Shown: positions 8,728 through 16,973, counted from the stretch's first letter. The stretch: 64,000 nt of DNA from Kitasatospora acidiphila (GCF_006636205.1 NZ_VIGB01000003.1:6326501-6390500); one strand, 5' to 3'. Translations and numbers: made by a program. Notes: generated from the letters alone by a model not told the origin.

Positions 8728-9159
8728 ATGTTCCACCGAGAACAGGTCGAGATCGAAGCCGAGCCCGCGGCAGTCTGGGCCGTGCTCACCGATGTGCAGC
8801 ACTGGCACACCTGGACGCCGTCCATCGAGCTGATCCGCCGCCCGGACCCCGAGCGCCCGTTCGGCGTCGGCTCCCGGGTGTGGATCAAGCAGCCCCGGCT
8901 GCGCGGCGCGCACTGGCAGGTCACCGCGTACGAGCCGGAGCGCTCGTTCGTCTGGCACACCCGTGCCCCGGGAGCGAAGACCGAGGCCGGCCACCAGCTG
9001 CAGGCCACCCCTACCGGCACCCGGGTCACCCTGGACCTGCGCCTGACCGGCCCGCTGGCCCTGCTCGGCCGCCTGCTCTACGGCCGGCTGATCCGCCGCT
9101 ACCTCGCCCTGGAGGCGCTCGGCCTCAAGACCCAGTGCGAGACGACGCCCACCGCGTAG
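8728..9159 (+). CDS. SRPBCC (START/polyketide cyclase-like) family protein
   Basis: 143 residues with the helix-grip pattern of the SRPBCC superfamily: EIEAEPAAVWAVLTDVQHW at the N-terminus, VGSRVWIKQP mid-protein, SFVWHTRAPG, and a long C-terminal helix with LLYGRLIRRYLALEALGLK. These proteins bind hydrophobic ligands in a deep cavity; the ligand cannot be read from sequence. The ATG at 8728 has GGAGGGGG upstream. The frame extends leftwards through yaaA, but only this start gives the family N-terminus. Upstream, CCTACCATGGG occurs twice in tandem (8680-8706). Confidence 0.87.
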   Translation: MFHREQVEIEAEPAAVWAVLTDVQHWHTWTPSIELIRRPDPERPFGVGSRVWIKQPRLRGAHWQVTAYEPERSFVWHTRAPGAKTEAGHQLQATPTGTRVTLDLRLTGPLALLGRLLYGRLIRRYLALEALGLKTQCETTPTA

Positions 9160-9196
9160 TGACCGCCCTCGGTCCGGGGGACCGGTCACGACCGGC

Positions 9197-9202
9197 TACG
9201 AT
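9197..9202 (+). promoter_or_regulatory. -10 element (TACGAT) of rnpB
   Basis: TACGAT lies 9 nt before the predicted 5' end of the RNase P RNA at 9212. No clear -35 hexamer is seen at the expected distance. Confidence 0.45.
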
Positions 9203-9211
9203 GACCAGTAC

Positions 9212-9615
9212 GGCGGACGAGCCGGCCGGGCGGTCGCGACGGGTCCCTCACGGGGCCCGCCGAGGAACGTCCGGGCTCCACAGAGCAGGGTGGTGGGTAA
9301 CGCCCACCCGGGGTGACCCGCGGGACAGTGCCACAGAAAACAGACCGCCTACCTCGGTAGGTAAGGGTGAAACGGTGGTGTAAGAGACCACCAGCGACCG
9401 AGGTGACTCGGCCGGCTCGGTAAACCCCACTCGGAGCAAGGTCAAGATCGGGACCCTCGGGTCCCGTGCGCGGGTGTTCGAGGGCTGCTCGCCCGAGCCC
9501 GCGGGTAGACCGCACGAGGCTGTCGGCAACGGCAGCCCTAGATGGATGACCGCCTCCCCGGGCCGCGCAAGCAACCCGGGAGACAGAACCCGGCGTACAG
9601 GCCGACTCGTCCGCC
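9212..9615 (+). ncRNA. rnpB: RNase P RNA (class A)
   Basis: The catalytic RNA of RNase P, which matures tRNA 5' ends, about 404 nt. The P1 helix is formed by 9212-9227 and 9600-9615 with a single mismatch. Conserved core pieces occur in order: GAGGAACGTCCGGGCTCC (from ~9262), ACAGTGCCACAGAAAACAG (~9327), GGGTGAAACGGTGG (~9365), GAGACCACCAGC, GATGGATGACCGCC (~9541) and ACAGAACCCGGCGTACAGGC just before the 3' P1 strand. The intact P1 fixes both ends well. The gene is preceded by the SRPBCC gene and followed 26 nt later by the small two-gene cassette. Confidence 0.96.
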
Positions 9616-9640
9616 CCCTGTGCGCCCTGGAGGGCACGTC

Positions 9641-9997
9641 ATGGTTACCGCGTCCCAGCATCCGTCGGACGAGCCACTCATTCCGATGCCGCCGTTGACC
9701 TTTCCAGGCCTACAGAAGGCCGTCGCAACTCTTGTCCCGTCCCGCCTGCCGGAGTTGTTCGAAGACATGCGGCAGACGTTCATCTGGGCCGAGGAACAAG
9801 AGAGCATCTCTCCCATTCGACTGTTCCACCTGCGCTGGGGGATGGTCATCGCCATCGAGCGCATCCCATCGCGGGCCCACCGTTTCCGGGAGTGCGAACA
9901 CCGGGTCGCCAACGCCGGCACCCGCGAGGAAGCCCGCGCCGCCTCGATCGAGATCGGCCGCATCCTTGCGGAGGCAGAGGCCGAGGTCCGAGGGTGA
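9641..9997 (+). CDS. Small DUF6247-like protein, possible antitoxin
   Basis: 118 residues from the ATG at 9641, preceded by GGAGGG at a good distance. The frame is open further upstream but would run into rnpB. The layout resembles the actinobacterial DUF6247 family: a variable N-terminus, a central PSRLPELFEDMRQTF-like segment, a LRWGMVIAIERI helix and a charged tail. The family assignment is by eye and not secure. The stop overlaps the next gene's GTG by 4 nt. Base composition is less GC-biased than the neighbours. With the RelE-like partner it suggests an antitoxin-toxin pair; no DNA-binding motif is obvious. Confidence 0.6.
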   Translation: MVTASQHPSDEPLIPMPPLTFPGLQKAVATLVPSRLPELFEDMRQTFIWAEEQESISPIRLFHLRWGMVIAIERIPSRAHRFRECEHRVANAGTREEARAASIEIGRILAEAEAEVRG

Positions 9998-10251
9998 GTG
10001 ACTGGACCTGGGAGTATCTGCCGGATGCCCAGTACGTTGTGGGCGGGCTGCCGGAGGCTGTGGTTGAGGAGGTTGAGTCGATCGCCGCAGAACTGGCGGT
10101 TCTCAACTCCATGACCTACCCCGAGGGTCGGGATTTCCAGGGAACGGGCCCAGGGATGCGGAAGGTCGTCAGAGCGCATCTGATGGTCTGTTACACGACC
10201 TTCCCGCGAGATGAAGCGATCTACATCGTCCAGGTGACCCACCTGCGGTGA
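9994..10251 (+). CDS. RelE/ParE-like small protein, possible toxin
   Basis: 85 residues from GTG at 9994, in GTGA overlap with the preceding gene, so translation is coupled. The C-terminal half (RKVVRAHLMVCYTTF then AIYIVQVTHLR at the very end) has the beta-strand spacing of RelE/ParE ribonuclease or gyrase toxins, with basic residues before the terminal strands. The N-terminal helix is acidic (VVEEVESIAAELAVL). Codon use is less GC-rich than surrounding housekeeping genes, consistent with an acquired cassette inserted downstream of rnpB. Toxin activity is inferred from fold pattern and gene pairing only. Confidence 0.65.
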   Translation: MSDWTWEYLPDAQYVVGGLPEAVVEEVESIAAELAVLNSMTYPEGRDFQGTGPGMRKVVRAHLMVCYTTFPRDEAIYIVQVTHLR

Positions 10252-10390
10252 CGGCCCAGGGTGCCCGCCCAGGTGCTGGCGGCGGTCCGCGGCGAGCCGT
10301 TCGCGCGCTGAGGGCTCCCGGCGAGCGAGCCTGGACCCGCCCGCCCCGGATGCCCGTCCCAGCGGGCGGGTGCCGGGCTGACGGTGTGTC

Positions 10391-10567
10391 ATGGGATCCA
10401 TGGCACACCGACAGCACTGGCTGATCCGCTTCACCGACGAGTTGATGACGCTGACCGGCGATCTGACGCAGGAGCAGGCCGCCGACTTCGTCCGCCGGGT
10501 CTACCAGGCCGGCCACGAGGCGGGTGTGGCGGAGGCCCGTGAGGAGAACCGCCGCGAAGGCGAGTGA
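10391..10567 (+). CDS. Small hypothetical protein
   Basis: A 58-residue frame (ATG 10391; an in-frame ATG at 10400 gives 55 residues). It begins MAHRQHWLIRFTDELMTL from the second start and ends in a charged helix with VAEAREENRREGE. Third-position GC is typical of a real gene. Neither start has a good ribosome site. No family recognised. Confidence 0.5.
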   Translation: MGSMAHRQHWLIRFTDELMTLTGDLTQEQAADFVRRVYQAGHEAGVAEAREENRREGE

Positions 10568-10613
10568 CCCCGGGGCGCCCGGTGCCCGGTGCCCGGCGCC
10601 AGGAGGCGGGGCG

Positions 10614-11555
10614 TCAGTGCGGGATGGCGTCGATCACCTCGCGCGCGCCCTGCCGCAGCAGCGCCACCGCGACCGAGGTGCCCAGGGTCGCCGGGTCCAG
10701 CGGACCGGCCCACTCATGGGCGTCCAGCACGGTCTTGCCGTCCGGTGAGAAGACCCGGCCGCGCAGCGAGAGCCGCCCGTCCCGTTCGGCCCGGGCGAAG
10801 CCGGCGATCGGGCTGTTGCAGTGCCCCTGCAGCACGTGCAGGAACATCCGCTCGGCGGTGGTCTCCCGCCAGGCGTCCTCGTCGCCGAGCCCGCTGACCG
10901 CCGCGATGGTGGCCGCGTCGTCCTCCCGGCACTGGATGGCGAGCACCCCGGCGCCGATCGGCGGGCACATCAGCTCCACCGGCAGGATCTCGCTGATCCG
11001 GTGCTCGGCGCCGATCCGGGCCAGGCCGGAGGCGGCGAGCAGCAGCGCGTCGGCCTCGCCGGCGGCCAGCTTCTCCAGCCGCCGGTTGGCGTTGCCGCGC
11101 ATCGGCACGCAGACCAGCTGCGGGTGGGTGACGGCGAGTTGGGCGATCCGGCGGACCGAGGAGGTGCCGATCCGGGAGCCGGGCGGCAGCTGATCGAGGG
11201 TCAGGCCGGCGGGGTGCACCAGGGCGTCCCGCACGTCGTCGCGGCGCAGGAAGGCGGCGAACACGGTGCCGGCCGGCAGCGGACGGTCGGCGGGGACGTC
11301 CTTGACGCAGTGCACGGCCAGGTCCGCCTCGCCGGCCAGCAGCGCCGCGTCCACCTCCTTGGTGAACGCGCCCTTGCCGCCGAGCGCCGAGAGCGCCCCG
11401 GTCCAGCGGTCCCCGGAGGTGGTGACCGGCACCACCTCGGTGTGGATCCCCTGGTGCAGGGCCGCCAGTTCGGCCTGGACCCGGGCGACTTGGGCCAGGG
11501 CCATCGGGGACGAGCGGGAGACGATCCGCAGCACGGCGGGCACAGGCAGCGTCAT
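10614..11555 (-). CDS. hemC: Hydroxymethylbilane synthase (porphobilinogen deaminase)-like protein
   Basis: 313 residues. HemC polymerises four porphobilinogens into hydroxymethylbilane in tetrapyrrole synthesis. The N-terminal IVSRSSPMALAQVARVQ, the catalytic Asp region LAVHCVKDVPAD, GTSSVRRIAQL, MRGNANRRLEKL and the dipyrromethane-cofactor Cys in LQGHCNSPIAGF are all present. Details such as HCVKDVP instead of the usual HSMKDVP mark it as divergent, perhaps a second copy rather than the main hemC. The ATG at 11555 is preceded by TATCGT 6 nt away, a leaderless arrangement, and the upstream extension has no family similarity. Confidence 0.88.
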   Translation of the reverse strand: MTLPVPAVLRIVSRSSPMALAQVARVQAELAALHQGIHTEVVPVTTSGDRWTGALSALGGKGAFTKEVDAALLAGEADLAVHCVKDVPADRPLPAGTVFAAFLRRDDVRDALVHPAGLTLDQLPPGSRIGTSSVRRIAQLAVTHPQLVCVPMRGNANRRLEKLAAGEADALLLAASGLARIGAEHRISEILPVELMCPPIGAGVLAIQCREDDAATIAAVSGLGDEDAWRETTAERMFLHVLQGHCNSPIAGFARAERDGRLSLRGRVFSPDGKTVLDAHEWAGPLDPATLGTSVAVALLRQGAREVIDAIPH

Positions 11556-11635
11556 GGCACCACGATAGGGGGTCCGGGCCCTCGCGAACGGCGGAACACC
11601 GCCGTCGCCGCTGTGCCGCCCGGGCGGGCACGCGG

Positions 11636-11641
11636 TAGCCT
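11636..11641 (+). promoter_or_regulatory. -10 element (TAGCCT) for DUF2079 gene
   Basis: TAGCCT lies ~100 bp before the DUF2079 start, ahead of the A/C/G-rich tandem repeat. No clear -35 was found, so the assignment is weak. Confidence 0.3.
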
Positions 11642-11670
11642 GCACCCTTCGCACACCGGTCGGCGAGAAC

Positions 11671-11698
11671 AGCACGAGCACAGCACGAGCACAGCACG
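11671..11698 (+). repeat. 11-nt tandem repeat (AGCACGAGCAC) in leader of DUF2079 gene
   Basis: About two and a half copies of AGCACGAGCAC, followed by a looser copy near 11710-11722. It lies between a TAGCCT -10-like element at 11636-11641 and the gene start at 11743, so it would be in the untranslated leader. Confidence 0.6.
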
Positions 11699-11742
11699 CA
11701 ACAGGACGCGCACAGCACGAGAGCGGAAGGGGCCCTGCCCGG

Positions 11743-13206
11743 ATGGCCGAGACCCGCGAGTCCGCGATCCCGTCCCAGCGGGTGCCCGTGTGGGGCCGTA
11801 CCCGGCGGGTGGCCCAGGCGGCCCGCGAGGGCCGGCTGCGGGAGGCCGGGCCGCACCTGGCGCTGGCCGTGCTCTTCCTGCTCGGGTACGGCGTGGTCGA
11901 GCTGCTGCGCTACCAGCGGTTCGCGGCGCCCTCCTGGGACCTCGGGATCTTCACCGAGGCGGTCAAGGGCTATGCGCACTTCGGCGCGCCGACCCTGTCG
12001 ATCAAGGGGCCCGGCTACAACGCGCTCGGTGACCACTGGTCCCCGATCGTCGCGCTGCTGGCCCCCCTCTGGTGGGTGTGGCCGTCGCCGTTGATGCTGC
12101 TGGCCGCCCAGGCCGCGCTGTTCGCCTGGTCGATCGGGGTGGTCTCGGACACCGCCGAGCGGGTCCTCGGCAGTCGCAGCAAGGGCCTGCTGATCGGTGC
12201 CGCCTACGGCCTGTCCTGGGGGCTGCAGCGGGCGATCGACTTCGAGTTCCACGAGATCGCCTTCGCCGTCCCGCTGCTCGCCGTGGTCTGCCGCCAGCTG
12301 CTGCTCAAGCGGTGGGACCGGGCGGCCTGCTGGGCCATGCCGCTGGTGCTGGTCAAGGAGGACATGGGGCTGACCGTGGCGGCCGTCGGCGTGGTGCTGC
12401 TGGTGACGGCCCGGCGCCGGTCCACCGCGGCCGGGCTGGTGCTGTTCGGCCTGGGGTTCGCGGCGCTCACCGTCGGCGTGCTGATCCCGCACTTCAACCC
12501 GCAGCACCAGTACGACTACTGGGCCAAGCTGCCCGGCGGCACCCATCCGCAGCTGTGGCAGCTGGTGATCGCGCCGTTCACCCGGCTGACGGTCTGGAAG
12601 ACCTGCGGCTGGCTGCTGGGCATCGTCGGGTTCCTGGCGCTGCGCTCGCCGCTGGTGCTGCTCGCCCTGCCCACCCTGGCTTGGCGCTTCGCCTCCTCGA
12701 ACTCGATGTTCTGGGGGCAGGACTGGCACTACAACGCGACCCTGATGCCGATCCTCTTCCTGGCCCTGGTGGACGCGATCGCCCGGCTGCGGGCCGGCAA
12801 CGCGGGGCCGGTGCTGCGGGGCTTCGCCGAGGGCATGGTGCCCGCGGCGCTGGCGATCGGCGCGGCCTGCACGGTGAGCCTGCCGGTCGGCGTAGGCGGG
12901 CTGGCCGACCCGGGCAGCTGGAGCGGCGGGCAGCACGCGGCGGCGCTGCGGGACGGGCTGGCGCTGGTGCCGCGCGGCGTCACGGTGGAGTCCACCATGG
13001 GGCCGCTCTCCCGGCTGGCCGCCGCGGACGACGCCTACTGGGTCGGCGGCTGCAAGCCGAACCCGCCGCAGTACCTGGTGCTCGACACGGAGGGCTGGAA
13101 CAACCCGCCGACCGATCTGCCCGCCTACGGCGCCGCGTTCCACCCGGGGGCCCGGTACACCGTGGTGTTCAACCGCGACCAGGTGACGGTGCTGCGGCGC
13201 CAGTGA
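11743..13206 (+). CDS. DUF2079 polytopic membrane protein (GT-C-like)
   Basis: 487 residues with about ten hydrophobic segments. After the first membrane helix comes SWDLGIFTEAVKGYAHFG, then LGDHWSPIVALLAPLWWVW, FEFHEIAFAVPL and LVKEDMGLTVAAVG, the conserved DUF2079 blocks. The acidic SWDLGIF loop resembles the first external loop of GT-C glycosyltransferases that use lipid-linked sugars; activity is unproven. The C-terminal ~100 residues look extracytoplasmic. The ATG at 11743 follows GGAAGGGG at a slightly long distance. A paralogue lies at 55325-56935 with the same blocks. Confidence 0.88.
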   Translation: MAETRESAIPSQRVPVWGRTRRVAQAAREGRLREAGPHLALAVLFLLGYGVVELLRYQRFAAPSWDLGIFTEAVKGYAHFGAPTLSIKGPGYNALGDHWSPIVALLAPLWWVWPSPLMLLAAQAALFAWSIGVVSDTAERVLGSRSKGLLIGAAYGLSWGLQRAIDFEFHEIAFAVPLLAVVCRQLLLKRWDRAACWAMPLVLVKEDMGLTVAAVGVVLLVTARRRSTAAGLVLFGLGFAALTVGVLIPHFNPQHQYDYWAKLPGGTHPQLWQLVIAPFTRLTVWKTCGWLLGIVGFLALRSPLVLLALPTLAWRFASSNSMFWGQDWHYNATLMPILFLALVDAIARLRAGNAGPVLRGFAEGMVPAALAIGAACTVSLPVGVGGLADPGSWSGGQHAAALRDGLALVPRGVTVESTMGPLSRLAAADDAYWVGGCKPNPPQYLVLDTEGWNNPPTDLPAYGAAFHPGARYTVVFNRDQVTVLRRQ

Positions 13207-13225
13207 GGTGCGGCCGGGCCCGCCG

Positions 13226-13620
13226 TCAGCCGGCGGCGAGCCGCTCCAGCACCCGCACGGCCCGCTCGGCGTGGTCGGCGGCCACGAACAGGTGGTCGTG
13301 GTGGAAGCCGGCCACCACATTGCAGCTGATCCCGTGCTCGGCCAGCCGGCCGGCGACCGCGGTGGTGACCACCCCGGTCTCGTCCAGAACCGAGTGGCTG
13401 CGCAGCGTGATCCAGACCGCCGGATAGGCGTAGTCGAATCCGAGCGCCTCGGCCTCCTGCTGCTCGACCACCGCCGTGATGCCCTCCGGCTCCGCCACGG
13501 TCACCACCGGACGCAGCCCGGCCGGCACCCGCCCGGGGAAGCTGCAGAAGACGTACCGCCCGGGGCGACCTCGGGGCGCAGCTGCCTGAGCAGCTCATGA
13601 AGATCTCTCTCGCCGGCCAT
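13226..13620 (-). CDS. ACT domain protein, frame broken by a one-base shift
   Basis: Two overlapping frames make one protein. The N-terminal part starts at ATG 13618-13620 (MAGERDLHELLRQLRPEVAPG). After about 13560 the protein continues in the next frame as YVFCSFPGRVPAGLRPVVTVAEPEG and runs to 13226 through ACT-like blocks (WITLRSHSVLD, GISCNVVAGFHHDHLFV). One missing C or G in GGGCGGTACG at ~13556-13566 restores a continuous ~130-residue ACT protein. The intact family is common in actinobacteria as a free-standing ACT protein of unknown ligand. TACCGT sits 7 nt before the ATG, suggesting leaderless expression. A shorter start at GTG 13528 would give 100 residues. Confidence 0.8.
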
Positions 13621-13680
13621 GCCTGCCACGGTAGCGGCCCGGCCCGCCCGGATCCGGGAACCCGCCGCCGGAAGTTCCTT

Positions 13681-13722
13681 CCGATATATCGTTGCCAGCC
13701 GACAGTCACCGATATATCGTTG
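13681..13722 (+). promoter_or_regulatory. PadR promoter with two CGATATATCG operator boxes
   Basis: The 14-mer CCGATATATCGTTG occurs twice (13681-13694 and 13709-13722, period 28 nt), each holding a perfect 10-bp palindrome. TTGCCA (13692-13697) and TATCGT (13715-13720) are spaced by exactly 17 nt, so the -35 abuts box 1 and the -10 overlaps box 2. AT-rich palindromes of this kind are typical PadR operators, and autorepression is the simple reading. Confidence 0.75.
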
Positions 13723-13800
13723 AGCCATCGAGATGGTACGCGACAGTCCTACCGACAACGGCGCGTACGACAACGAAAGGCAACCAAGGAGGTGCGCACC

Positions 13801-14427
13801 ATGCGCGCAGAACGACATGGCAGGCGCCGCTACCGGGCCCGGTTCGGCGAACCGCTGGGTGAGTACGGCGAGGGGCGCGGCGCCTTCGGGCCGCCGATGC
13901 CGCCGGGCGGCCCGTTCGGCGGTGGCCCGTTCGGGGGCTTCGGACCGCACCGCGGCGGCCGCGGGCGCGGACGGCACGGGCGGGCGCGGCGCGGCGACGT
14001 CCGGGCCTCGCTGCTGGCGCTGCTGAAGGAGCGTCCGATGCACGGCTACGAGATGATCACCGAGATCGGCGAGCGGACCGGCGGCGCCTGGCGGCCCAGC
14101 CCGGGATCGGTCTACCCGACCCTGCAGCTGCTGGAGGAGGAAGGCCTGATCGAGGCTCAGGAGTCCAGTGGCAAGCGGCTGTTCACGCTCACCGGGACCG
14201 GTCGGGCCGAGGCCGAGGGCGGTTCGGCCGAGCCCTGGCAGGAGGCCGGGCGCGGCATCGACTGGGCGGCGGTGCAGGAGGTGGGGCAGACCATGGCCTC
14301 ACTGGACCACGCGATCCGCCAGGTGATGACCACCGGCACCGAGGAGCAGCGCACCAAGGGGCTGGCGGTGCTGGTGGAGGCCCGCAAGAAGCTCTACCTG
14401 ATCCTGGCCGAGGCCGAGGAGGCATGA
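13801..14427 (+). CDS. PadR family transcriptional regulator
   Basis: 208 residues from ATG 13801, with AAGGAGG about 8 nt upstream. A disordered Gly/Pro/Arg-rich N-terminus (~1-65, with repeated GGPFGG) precedes a PadR winged helix: VRASLLALLKERPMHGYEMI, then GAWRPSPGSVYPTLQLLEEEGLIEAQ and KRLFTLTGTGRAEAE. The C-terminal helices probably dimerise. PadR proteins often repress their own gene and a nearby transporter. Here the two CGATATATCG boxes in its promoter argue for autoregulation; no transporter is adjacent. Confidence 0.92.
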   Translation: MRAERHGRRRYRARFGEPLGEYGEGRGAFGPPMPPGGPFGGGPFGGFGPHRGGRGRGRHGRARRGDVRASLLALLKERPMHGYEMITEIGERTGGAWRPSPGSVYPTLQLLEEEGLIEAQESSGKRLFTLTGTGRAEAEGGSAEPWQEAGRGIDWAAVQEVGQTMASLDHAIRQVMTTGTEEQRTKGLAVLVEARKKLYLILAEAEEA

Positions 14428-14446
14428 GACCCCGGGGGGAGGAGGG

Positions 14447-14674
14447 CTACCGGACGGCGTCCTCGGGCGCCCGGTACTCGTACCGCCAGCGCATCCGCCC
14501 CTTGGCGTTGTACACCTTGGCCCGGTCGTACAGCAGGGTCCGGGCCGGCTCGTCACCGTGGGCCGGCACCGGCACCCGGTAGACCTTGGGCACCCCGTTG
14601 AACAGGCTCACCATGATCGGCAGTACCCGGCCGTCCAATGGTCCGCCGACGAACTCGGTGTCCTCGCTCCGCAT
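14447..14674 (-). CDS. Conserved small actinobacterial protein of unknown function
   Basis: 75 residues from ATG 14672-14674, with GGGAAGGG 8 nt upstream. It starts MRSEDTEFVGGPLDGRVLPI, a motif of a small family common in streptomycetes, and ends in a basic/aromatic tail (KGRMRWRYEYRAPED). No membrane segment, signal peptide or metal site. It converges on the PadR gene, 19 bp between the stops. Function unknown. Confidence 0.72.
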   Translation of the reverse strand: MRSEDTEFVGGPLDGRVLPIMVSLFNGVPKVYRVPVPAHGDEPARTLLYDRAKVYNAKGRMRWRYEYRAPEDAVR

Positions 14675-14996
14675 GACCAGTGCCCTTCCCACGTGCTGAT
14701 CCGTCCAGCTTCGCACCTGGTGGGGGCCGCTCCAAACCCGCGGGCCGACACCCCCGGGTCGGAGCAGGCCCGCCGCTCCCTTATCCTGCTCAATACGCCT
14801 CCGGGACCAGAGCCCGGTCAGCGCGCCCCGAGCGCACCCCCTCCACGGCAGCACCCCACGTCCGGTGAACCCCGGCGCGGCCGCCCGGTGGACGGCCCCG
14901 GGCCTGACCGGGAAGCTGCGGACCGCGCCCGGTGTTGCGTCGGTAGGTGCGTAGAACGCTGTGGCGCACCAGTCACAGCTGTGCGGAAGGGGCCTG

Positions 14997-15698
14997 ATGG
15001 TAGCCAGCAGCAGGTGGACGGCGTGGTTGCGGCGTGATCGGAACCCTGGGCCGACCGCAGGCCGCCCGGCCACCCCGCAGGCCCGACTGGAAGAACTGCT
15101 CTCCTCGGTGCGGGCCGGCTTCCCGCTGGCGCCGGCGGCGCATCCGGCCGGCCACCGCTGCTCCTGTGACCGGGTCGGCTGTCCGGCCCCGGCCCGGCAT
15201 CCGGTCTCGTTCGCCTGGCAATCCCAGGCGACCACCGACACCGAGCAGCTGAACCGCTGGCTCTCCCGCGACCCGCAGGCCAACTTCATCTCCGCCACCG
15301 GCCGGGCCCACGACGTGCTGGACGTGCCCGCCGAGGCCGGCCGGCTGGCGCTGGAGCGGCTCGCCGAGCTCGGGGTGGAGGTGCCGGTCGCGGCCGTCGG
15401 CGAGGACCGCTACCTGTTCTTCACCGCCACCCGGGGCACTCCCGAGGACGAGGACGAGTTCTGGTCCTCCGAACTGGACAGCCATCCGGACTCGCCAACC
15501 GAGCACCCGGGGCTGCGCTGGCACTGCCGCGGCTCCTACACCCTGCTGCCCCCGGCCGCGCTGCCGGACGGCACCGAGGTGCGCTGGGTGCGCGGCCCCG
15601 AGCACCCGCTGCCCGATCCGCTGCGGGTGCTCGACGTACTCACCGACGCCTGCACCGAGGTCGGTGCGGTCGCCGAGGAGCAGTGGCTGATCGGCTGA
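14997..15698 (+). CDS. Prim-Pol-domain (bifunctional DNA primase/polymerase-like) protein
   Basis: 233 residues from ATG 14997, with GGAAGGGG 5 nt upstream. The pattern matches small streptomycete members of the Prim-Pol family: a cysteine cluster (CSCDRVGCPAPARHP, ~57-71), W then an LNRWLSRDPQANF segment and DVLDVPAEAG, where the acidic active-site residues are expected. Only one clear Asp cluster (DVLD) is visible and there is no helicase domain, so catalytic competence is doubtful. It may be a degenerate or regulatory derivative. The stop codon starts a four-copy tandem repeat. Confidence 0.72.
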   Translation: MVASSRWTAWLRRDRNPGPTAGRPATPQARLEELLSSVRAGFPLAPAAHPAGHRCSCDRVGCPAPARHPVSFAWQSQATTDTEQLNRWLSRDPQANFISATGRAHDVLDVPAEAGRLALERLAELGVEVPVAAVGEDRYLFFTATRGTPEDEDEFWSSELDSHPDSPTEHPGLRWHCRGSYTLLPPAALPDGTEVRWVRGPEHPLPDPLRVLDVLTDACTEVGAVAEEQWLIG

Positions 15699-15759
15699 CG
15701 CGGCGTTCGCCTGACGCCGCGTTCGCCTGACGCTGCGTCCGTCTGACGCCGCGTCAAAG
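15695..15759 (+). repeat. 16-nt tandem repeat beginning at the stop codon; hairpin potential
   Basis: Four copies of CTGACGCNGCGTTCGC-like units at 15695, 15711, 15727 and 15743. The first contains the Prim-Pol gene's TGA. The TGA in successive units falls in all three frames. ACGCGGCGT in unit 1 is the reverse complement of ACGCCGCGT in units 2 and 4, so the array can fold as a hairpin and may act as the terminator. A second pair, CGGTCAAAGAGCC-like (15761-15782), follows near the convergent map stop. Confidence 0.75.
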
Positions 15760-15797
15760 AGCCGGTCGGTCAAAGAGCCGATAGGGCAGAGGGCCGC

Positions 15798-16645
15798 TCA
15801 GGGGAGCGTCAGGATCTCCGCGCCGTCGGCGGTCACCAGCAGGGTGTGCTCGAACTGGGCGGTGCGCTTGCGGTCCTTGGTGACCACGGTCCAGCCGTCC
15901 GGCCAGACCTCGTAGTCGTAGGTGCCCAGGGTGAGCATCGGCTCGATGGTGAAGGTCATGCCGGGCTTGATCACCGTGGTGGCCCGGTCGCTGTCGTAGT
16001 GCGGGATGATCAGGCCGGAGTGGAACGAGGTGTTGATCCCGTGCCCGGTGAAGTCCCGCACCACGCCGTAGTCGAAGCGCTTGGCGTAGGACTCGATCAC
16101 CCGGCCGATCACATTGATCTGACGACCCGGCTTGACCGCCTTGATCGCCCGGTTGAGCGACTCCCTGGTCCGCTCGACCAGCAGCCGGGACTCCTCGTCC
16201 ACGTCGCCGACCAGGTAGGTGGCGTTCAGGTCGCCGTGCACCCCGTGGATGTACGCGGTGGCGTCGATGTTGACGATGTCGCCGTCCTGCAGCACCGTCG
16301 AGTCCGGGATGCCGTGGCAGATCACCTCGTTGATCGAGGTGCAGATCGACTTGGGGAAGCCGCGGTAGCCCAGGTCGGACGGGTAGGCGCCGTGGTCGCA
16401 CATGTACGCGTGGGCCACCGCGTCCAGCTGGTCGGTGGTCACCCCGGGCGCGATCAGCTCGGCCGCCGCCGCCATTGCCTGCGCCGCGATCCGGCCGGCG
16501 ATCCGCATCTTCTCGACGGTCTCCGCGTCCTGCACCTCGGACCGGTGTACGGGGTCGGCATCGGCTTGCCCACGTACTCCGGCCGGGCGATGTGCGCCGG
16601 AACCTTGCGGACGGGGGACTGGGTGCCGGGAACGAGGTGAGCCAT
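15798..16645 (-). CDS. map: Methionine aminopeptidase type I, frame broken by a one-base shift
   Basis: Removes the initiator Met from nascent proteins. The N-terminus (MAHLVPGTQSPVRKVPAHI, then RPEYVGKPMPTPYTGP) starts at ATG 16643-16645. At about 16540 the frame changes and the rest follows as EVQDAETVEKMRIAGRIAAQ through to 15798, about 283 residues in all. One missing G (CCGAGGTG for CCGGAGGTG) explains the break. Metal ligands are present: DIVNIDATAYIHGVHGDLNAT (two Asp), GHGINTSFH (His), FTIEPMLT (Glu) and FEHTLLVT (Glu). TAGACT ends 6 nt before the ATG, a leaderless layout. Because this enzyme family is essential unless duplicated, a sequencing indel is more likely than a dead gene. 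Confidence 0.9.
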
Positions 16646-16740
16646 GGGCGGAGTCTATCCCGCAGGGCCCGTCCGGCCCGGCTGTGTGTGCGAAGGCGCG
16701 GCCGGGCATGATCCAGCCAGAGCGACGAAGGAGACACCCA

Positions 16741-16967
16741 TGCCCCTGTTCCGCCACCAGCCCACCGGCAAGCCCGGTGAGTGGTACTACTGCCTCAAGC
16801 ACCAGAAGGTCGAAGAGGGGCCGGAGTGCGCCGCCAAGGACCGGCTGGGGCCCTACGCCACCCGCGAGGAGGCGCAGAACGCGCTGGAGATCGCCGCCGA
16901 GCGCAACCGCGAGTGGCGCACCGACCCGGCCTGGAACGACGACCGCCCCGAGGACGACCGGAGCTGA
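16741..16967 (+). CDS. Conserved small actinobacterial protein next to map
   Basis: 75 residues from ATG 16741, with GAAGGAGA 6 nt upstream. It contains GEWYYCLKHQKVEEGPECAA and DRLGPYATREEAQNALEIAA, followed by an acidic tail. The two Cys and His residues in the first block could form a small metal or redox site, but the spacing does not match a known zinc finger. The same small gene accompanies map in related genomes, and relatives are sometimes labelled methionine aminopeptidase, a name its sequence does not support. Function unknown. Confidence 0.75.
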
Positions 16968-16973
16968 GGCCGG

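Noticed and set aside
10714..13320. Very long leftward open frame across hemC and DUF2079
   Set aside because: Antisense to two clear genes; composition (Gly/Arg/Gln/His-rich) is the usual shadow of high-GC coding sequence.
15798..16802. Longer N-terminus for map in the downstream frame (to 16802)
   Set aside because: Residues before ~16540 in that frame have no family similarity, while the other frame gives the standard Map N-terminus.
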